This document shows, one piece after another, positions 40,601 to 49,600 of a stretch of DNA of 64,000 bases. The notes beneath the pieces are model-generated. The model saw only the letters and a program-made list of their open reading frames with translations. It was not told the origin of the DNA and made no database searches. Source of the stretch: Branchiostoma floridae (lineage: Eukaryota; Chordata; Leptocardii; Amphioxiformes; Branchiostomatidae); the NCBI RefSeq assembly GCF_000003815.2, contig NC_049982.1:27583061-27647060 (forward strand). The letters run 5' to 3'. The position numbers and the translations under genes were made by a program. Position 1 is the stretch's first letter. Each line of letters begins with the position of its first letter.

Positions 40601-43600
40601 TTTTCGGACTTGTGACATTTATGCCTTATTTAAAGGTGTACTCGCTATGCGTAAATTATGTTAATCTGGAAGTAATTTGTATTATTTTTGAATGTTAACA
40701 TAGAATTAATGGAAAAAGTCAATGCTATTTGAAGATTAAAATCAATTCTTCATTAAAATCAATTCTTCATTAAAATCAATGTTCTTTTCCCTAACTGATT
40801 AATCTTAGGGTCAATTATTATTTATGATTTATTTATTTGTAACAACACTTTACAAATTCGGTGTAATATATTGACATTCACGGTAGAGAATTTGAAAACA
40901 ATTTTTTTCTCATGCTGAAAGGTGACCGATGTGACACTGATGTTGATGATTGTGACTTCAATTCCTGTCTAAACGGAGGGACATGTGTAGATGGCATTAA
41001 CAGCGTCACATGTCAATGCGCCCCCGGATACCACGGTAAGAAATTGTTATCTAACCATTATCATTGCAACGCCCGAGTAATGTAAAAAAAATGGTCCACA
41101 GTTAGGCAAAACACAATGCTTTCTTAGGCTATGTATTTTTCTTTCAATTACTATTTCTTTCGGGTTGTATGTGTGTGTGTGTGCGTGTGTGTTTGTGCCT
41201 GTGAGATAGTGTACAGCATAACCCTGTTAGCGAGTCTGTGGATGCCTGCTAATGATATTTGGTATGTGGCTAAGGTCTGTAAAAGAAAGGTCAAGTTCAA
41301 TTGCGGACCCTCTATAGCGATTGCCTACATAACGCAGCAGGACTTCTGGTTATGATATATCTTGTTATATACACGTATATGTTGCAGTTTTGAATTTTCA
41401 GTGATGATACACTACAAGTACTATCACCTTTATTTTAGCTTACTCGCCACCCCTATACTCTTTGCTTATAATTTCCTAAACGCTTACAATATTGTATGTC
41501 GACCAGGTGATTTCTGTGAGACGGAGACCGATGATTGTGCGGCCCTTCCCTGTCAAAACGGCGGCAACTGTACCGATATTGGCAGTGACTATAGGTAAGC
41601 TTTATTGACACGAAAGTACAGTGATTTTTATATGGTCAAATAAAAACTACAAAAAAACTGGATACAGAATAAATCTAAAAACTCTACTAACTTAACAAAA
41701 TAGGATGATAAGAAATCCATATAATCAGGTGGGGCTAAACATGAGTATCACTATCTTTTCTAATCACAAGGCAATCTTTTGATATATATTTACCTATCTT
41801 AGCATTATGAGGGCTTTCGAATCTAAAGAAATAGTCAGATCTACTTCTGGTCTCGAGTGTCTGAAAATCTATAGTATTTAGACATAGTAATGTGAATAAC
41901 TTATTGCGTAACATATCATACATAGGACACTCCATAACGAAATTAAATTCATTTTCAATTTGCTTTGGACAAAATGGGCAGAACCTTTGGTCAGCGGCTA
42001 CATTGTGGAATCTTACTGTTTTTACATTCAATTTGTGACCACTGATTCTCAACTGTGCTATAGGTGTGACTGTGCGGTGGGTTTCAATGGGAAGGACTGC
42101 GAAACAAACATTGACGACTGTGCCGGACACATGTGCAAGAACGGAGCCATATGCGAAGATGAAATCGGAAATTACTCCTGCACGTGCAAACCATCGTTCA
42201 CCGGCAGCTATTGCGAGATAGGTAATTGTATTGATGATACATACTTTTTTTTGTATAATCATGTTGTACTGGGTATGAAATTGTAAATGGTAAGCAATTT
42301 TACTTATCTCATATTATCTGGTGTTTTACTGATCTTTGCCTACAGTTTATTTATATATTAACGCGTTATATTTTAATGTTTGCATCAGCTTTTTTATCTT
42401 AGTAGTGGCAGAGATTGTAAGTGATACACAGTTCAGCCTCTGACGGCAAGGTTTTTACTGAATAATTCGTTCTACATGTATTACCATTCTATAAACCCTA
42501 TGTTTTCATTTTCAACAATAGGATGTATCCAGCCTATGCATTCCAATGCCTTGTAATTTTGGCAACCTCTACCTTCACTTTAGTGAAAACGCACTAAACA
42601 AGCTAATCATCCTGATTAAAGACAGCCGTGCACCCTTCAAATCGAGATTATCATTGTCTCTTGTAGAACTGTCCTCAGATTTCGACCTGGTGTTTGACGG
42701 TAGTGTGGATGACTACTCTTCAGCCAGCTACAACATTCCCGACATGACCGCCACAACAGTGTCATTTTGGATGCAGACCACTGACCGGAACAATTACGGC
42801 ACCCCGTTTTCCTATGCCCTGGTAAGCCAATAATAACAATATGCCTATGGCGTCGGTATGACGTCAAAATCAAACATGGCGGCGCCCGCGGACGCCGACG
42901 AAAACAAAATAGGTTACTGTAAACTATGATAACCTTATTTCTCAACAACGTGTGGCAACTTTTATCGCATAACAGTTCTTAAATGTATGTACTTTTACCA
43001 GTGTAAAAACACTGTTACTAGTGTACACAGCTGGGCCATGCATGGGTATGTATACGTAAAAGCATTCTTTATTGTAGATAAAAGAAAGATACGTCATGTA
43101 TCCCAGGTCACATTGGCCATTACTGACCAAATATGCGGTGGGGGTGGGGGGTGGTCAGACTTTCATATCATTCATTTTATTTATTTAGCCAGGCATGCAT
43201 TCTCAGGTCAAAAGCCCTGTTTTTATTGTTACTTTACTGTTTTAAGACTAACACAATACGATACATAAATTGTATTGCACAGTTGAGTTCACTATTACTT
43301 TAAGTTTAAGTCATTAATCGGATCGCACACTCCTTTCAATTATATTAAAGAATTCACCAAATTCTGTATAGTATCATCTTTCAGTTATCAAAACTACTAG
43401 ATGATAATTCGCATGAAGAACACTATTATGTAAACTTACGAGTGTATGTAGTTATACAGAGTGCTTAGCTATACATGTATATAGGCATCGTCCTGGTGTA
43501 GTGACTAGGGTGGTCGTACCCCAATACAGAGGTACTGATGACATGTCATTTGGAGTGTCCTTGAGAAAGGTACTTTACACTACTCCATAATCCAAGGAGC

Positions 43601-46600
43601 TGTTTTTTTTTTAAATTATTTTATTGGGATTTCTATTTTGTCATGTTTCTTGAAGGTCGGACTCAGCAAGATACAATACGAAATAGAAAGCCCGATAAAA
43701 TCGACTGAAATACTCAAAAACAGCCGGAGCCTAACCACTGCTTTGAGAGTAACTTTACTCAACTTTACTCATTCGCTTAAAAAAAAAAGCTTTTTTGTTC
43801 ACAATTCCTAGAGTGAGGAGGTCGGGAGTGACAACGCTTTGACGATATCCGACTACACCGCCTTCAAGATCTATGTAAACGGGGAGGCAGCCTACAGCAC
43901 ACATGGGATCCAAGACGACAACTGGCACCACATCGCCGTGACATGGACCAACACTTCGGGCGTGTGGACGCTGTACGACAACGGGCTCGTTGTCGATGCA
44001 GGCAATGGACTTGGCATTGGTGGTGTTATATCAGGCAAGTCCTGTTCCCTGAGCCATGGTTAAGGTTGAAAACTTCATGTGATCAAATGTGTATTGCTTT
44101 GATATGGTTTAAGACCAAACATTGCACGAACTGAGCTGGTAAACTATTGTAGGGGGGTAGGGGTAAATTGTTGGTTTATATGAGGTCTGTGAATTTATTT
44201 AAATACGAAGTCTATATAACAGAGTCATATGGCTATCATGGACGCCCATCTGTGTTGATAGTAATCATAGTACGATGTTAAACTTTCATCCAACACAAAA
44301 ATACACTCCACACAAATCCAACGTGGCAGTAAAGTGTAATCGGAGCCTGTTACTTTTAACTTGACTTCATGTGCTTTAAATTTAGTAGATCTAAATTTCA
44401 TACAGGACTTACCTCACTCATATTTAGAATGGTATATGAAAATGGCTTCGCTCACTCGGTGGTTTATTCGGTAGCTATAATAACCGACCCAGCTTTATGA
44501 CACCCTATACAACGTGGGGCGTGCCATTAACCCTGTATCAATGAACAGTTGATCGCGAATAGCCAACACCTTGCTTTACTATCCACGGTAGGTGGCGGTC
44601 TTGCTGTCATTGGTCAAGAGCAGGACTACCTAGGAGGTGGTTTTACCCAAGACGAGGCCTTCATTGGTTCCCTACATGGACTGAACTGGTGGAGCCGGGA
44701 GTTGTCAGTCAGTGAGATCAGTGACCTGGCTACCAGCTGTAACCACTCCCTAAGTGGTGACGTCATGGCCTGGGCAGACTTTCAGCTGAATGTTGAAGGA
44801 AACATCAATGTGACCGCTCAGTCACTGTGCGATGGTATATTTCTGTTGTATACATGTCATTACAATTTCGCGCTGCATAATTCAATACCAGCACTAGAAA
44901 TGCATCCCTGAATAATACCATCACATATTTTCTTTAACTGAAGCTAATAGAATAGGATTTAGGTACATAATGTACAGTACTGAGTATGAACCCCCTGTTA
45001 TGAAGCACATTCAAAACGTAAGTTTTCTTCCTCCTTCATCGTTCAAGTCAAGTAATGATTTGTATAATCAAAATTTTGTTTTCGACCAAGTTACAATGGT
45101 CAAAACAGGAATATTCATACACCCTTCTTGACATATTCTGTTCCAAAGTTTAGAAGATGGCATGCCTCTGCAGTTCCAAAGAACGCTGCTATATGTCTCT
45201 TCTTCCCGATCACAATGACTTTCTATGAACCAAATATCGTGACCATAGCCTGTCCAGAACACGAGATATGAAAATCTGAAGTTCCGTTGCAGTACCACAG
45301 AAAGTCGCTAATCGTCTTTTCTTTTTGCTATCCCATACCAACATACTGTATATCAAAAATATGCATCAACGACTTCTCGAGTTATGCTGTACAGACAAAC
45401 AAACAGACACACCCGAAAACATATTATTAATTCGTTTTTTCTGTTCTCTGTCTTTCACTCTAAATGTTGCAATTGCGAGTTGACTTAATTACATACTAAA
45501 ATCTACACGTAACTGTTTCAGATACTAAAGAATGCCTGTCATCGCCATGTGAAAACAACGCTACGTGCACGGACTACCTCGACGGATACCAATGTACCTG
45601 TCTCCCCGGCTTCACAAGCGTCCATTGTGAAGTCAACATAGATGAGTGCCTCTGGACGACATGCGACAACGGAGGAACGTGTGTTGATCTCGTGAACGAC
45701 TTCTATTGCACCTGCCCACCTGCCTTCCACGGCAAGAACTGTGAGCTGGATGTGACCAGTTGTAGCCCGAACCCATGTAAGCACGGCGGCAACTGTACTG
45801 AGTCTGGTGGCGGCACGTACTCATGTTCGTGCAGGTAGGTTCAATAAACCCTTTGACGGATTTAAGTGCGCATGCACAGGTCAAAGGATAAGGTCCATGA
45901 GACATAACAAAAGACGCATGGATACTATGATACAATTTTAAACTTTATAGCCGCACACAAAAATAGAGACACAGGCCGATACCGACTCCCAAGCACACCT
46001 GACCCTCTGCTGACGTCACACTTCCGCTCCGGGTGTGTGACATAGGCGTTGGGTCACTACATTTTGAAAAAAAAAAAGGTTTAGAGGACTGATCAAAAAC
46101 TTGTCGGTAAGCGCTTCATTTTTGTGTACGGTTATAAAGTTTGAAATAGTATCATAATGTAAAATACCGTCACATTAAAAACTCAAATACATACAAACTC
46201 ACATTTGAGTATAACGTATGGATATTGTTCTGCAAACCGACCAACAGGGGCCATATAAGAATGGACATGTGCAAAAATGATCGAGACCGAATGAACGTCA
46301 CATGACTTCACCTTTGACCCGCGTATGCACAGCTGGACCAGTGAAAAACTTATTGTTCAATTTGCCATGACAATCTTCATGTTTTTGAATTTTCAGGTGA
46401 AAAAAATACGTTCGAATCTCTCGTGATTTCTTAATTCAATAAAGAAAATTAAAGAATTGGCTCTGGTTGTAAAACAACGTTCCACAGGCACGGAAGGTCT
46501 GGGTAAGAACGCCCAGGCCAGGTAATTTATACTCCTGACTTAACATAGGGCGATATCTAATATATAAAGGTTCTGGGACTCTTGGAGCGAGTCAGACGGA

Positions 46601-49600
46601 GCATCATAAATGGCGCATTTGCCAGGCTTCTTGATTCACAAACCAAATGTTTTGGGTTCGAATCCGGTGATGTTTCACCAAACTTGTGCCATTGAGAAAT
46701 GCACTGAAGACGATTTTTGTCAATGAGTACCTAGCTTCGATTAGGGCCGTCCCACGGATAGAAAGTTAAATGGATGTCCTGTGCCTGTAAAGAGCAAGTC
46801 TTAGACCTCTAGCGCGTTAAAGAACCCAACGCTCTTATCGAAAAGAGTAGGGGTCCTCCCCGGTGTGAGTGAATGAAATAATTCTGTCCGGATATGCAGC
46901 TTGTACTCTTCAGTACCAACATGGTGTGTTAAGCCACAGTCTGTCTGTTTACTGGGTATACAACACAAACAAACAAACAAAGATGCTCATATTTATAGTA
47001 TCGGTTTATGTCAACAGCCCAGGGTACGATGGAAACGACTGTGAAGTGGACATTGATGAATGCTCATCGGGACCGTGCACCAATGGCGGCACCTGTGTCG
47101 ACATGGTCAACGACTACTACTGTGACTGCCCTAACGGCTTCTTCGGACAGAACTGCGATGGAGAAGTGGACTACTGTGCCCCCAACCTCTGTCAACATGG
47201 CGGGACCTGCCAACCAATCACCAACGACTACAGGTGAGTGTTAACTACAGATCTTTTGTCTTATTTGTAAATAACTATCAATTTTATATCAAGCGTGATA
47301 TCACATCTGTTATTAGTCAATTCTGCTATGTCTTAAATAAGCAATACATTTTTACACAGAAGTTAACACAAAAACGGACTTTGGAGATTCATATAACTTC
47401 CTATACATGCAAGGTATAGACGAAAATGTATCATTTTGTGTTTTATCATACATTGAAATGTTTATTTTAAATCTTTTAAAAAATTTAAGAAGAATCACTA
47501 ATGGCTCTCGATGTTACAAAAGGAGTATATGGACTATAATTTGGTTAAATTGGAAAAAGCAAAAAGGCGAATTCCAAAATCATAAAGCAAATAAAAACAA
47601 AATGAACCCTCAAGCTAAAAATTCTGTGTCCTAACAAGTTTGTTTGTTTGTTTGTTTGTTGTCATCCGCCACCTCAGATGCACCTGCCCAACAGGCTACA
47701 CAGGCTACAGCTGCGAGATCAACATTGACGAATGCGAAGGAGTCGTTTGCATGAACAACGGCACCTGCGAGGATGGGGTAGCAGCTTACACCTGCAGATG
47801 TGTAGCTGGCTTCATTGGTAGACACTGTGGTACGAACATCGACGACTGTCAAGGGAACCCGTGTGAAAATGGTGGCACTTGCGTTGACGGAGTCGCTTCT
47901 TACACATGCGATTGCCCTGATATGTTCACAGGTAAAATAATATCTTATTCGTTCGTTCAGAACCTTGCATAATTGCAGTTAAGGATAGTGGTTAGGCCAA
48001 GACAAGAGCGCAAACGAACCATCCGATATCTTTCAACTGCGCACCTTTCCAATGATAGCAAGTTTGTCCGGTCGGAATTTGACACCTAAGTTTGAATTAC
48101 AACCTTAAGTTATCACCCTCCCCCTGGCTTACGGTTAAGGGTAGCGGTTAGGTCAAAGATCAGGAATATCTCGCTAACAAATCATCCGATTGGAAAGCGA
48201 TTTTCATCTTTTGATTACGCACCAAGACATCTTTCCCCGGCCAATGGTACATATATGGGGCAGCATATTTCTTTGCATTGTCTGTATCAGGGCATACGTA
48301 TATATTTGTACATGGTGAGGCACCTCTTCGAACTCAGGACCCCATTTTATTTGTCTTCAGAACTTGAACTTTTGAACTTCAGGACTGAACCTTGGTCTCC
48401 CAGATACTAATTGGGACCAGAAACTCAACTTTGAGGTTGCTACCAGTTTAGCTACAGGGACATGCTTTCAATATCTCATTATAACAATGCATGTTGTATA
48501 TTACTGTGTCCCAGAACTATCGTAGAGTGGAATTTGTTATCACCAAGCACAGTAGGGGCATCTTCTCTGGGTAGTTTTAAAGAACGCTTGCAGATAGATG
48601 TGCAAAAGCTAGATATGACAGGTCGTTCAGTGTAATATAACCAGCTGCTGCTGCGCCGCGTGTCTGCAAAGCTGGTGTGTTAGGCCGAGGGGCGGTTATA
48701 CCGGCTATATGCTATACAATTATTAAGTAAATGTTTCAAAACTATGATTTTTCCTCAGAACACTGCAGATTTTTTAAACAGGACACAGGGTCTATTAATC
48801 TTTTTTGGTTTCATCCTTTTCATCATCAGGTTATAGATGTGAGTTGGTGATTCTTCCCAACCTTCCAAAAACTACACAGCCGTATGTCTCCACGGCTAAG
48901 ACACAAACAGCGCCAACCAAGATGAACGACGGAAACACCGCTCAGGAACAACAGACAGTGCCGATCATAGCCGGGTCCGTCGTGGGTGGCATAGCATCCC
49001 TGTCTGTCGTGGCTGTCTTGAGTTGGTTCCTTTGTAAACCATCAACTGGAAAGTGAGTAAAAAACGTTACACGTGCAAGCATGACCAATGTCTTTTTTCA
49101 GACAATTTTTTTTAACAGATAGAGATTGCAATATAGTAGAATTGCCAGTAGAAGTTCTACCGGTAGAGATCCCGATGGGAGCCTTTATTTAAAACTTTGA
49201 TTCATGTCACATTATATCTATGACAATAAATTGACTTAAATTTAGAATTGATAAATGAAAGCCAGCGTTAACACATTCCTAGGATCCTGATAGCAATCTC
49301 TGAGACAAAGATAGAGATACAAATTTAGTAATCGGTGATTCTATGTGATAGCAACCTGTACCCTGAGTCCTTAACATTAATAAACTATACATCATGTATG
49401 TATGTATGTATGTATGTACATCATGTGATTTGAAGAAAATTACATCCTCGTGAGCTCAGAGCAATACTGACTGGTTCTATTTCGCACTGCAGCTAGGTGT
49501 CGCTGTTAACAAATGCGGTTCTAAACGTAAAATATATTTACATAATATTATATAAGCCTTAGGTTACATAGTATTACATACTTTATGTGGCACAAAGCTT

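Larger units (their letters stand above)
40279..42666 (+). other. Introns between EGF 18 and the pentraxin domain
   Basis: 40279-40921 has a small triplicate of AAAATCAATTCTTCATT at 40737-40780; 41036-41506 has a GTGTGTGTG run near 41170; 42222-42666 is plain; 41595-42063 holds the LINE remnant. Confidence 0.55.

Noticed and set aside
42522..42666. Possible pentraxin exon start after the acceptor at 42521
   Set aside because: In the required phase it meets a stop after about 11 codons; the acceptor at 42666 fits both phase and domain start.
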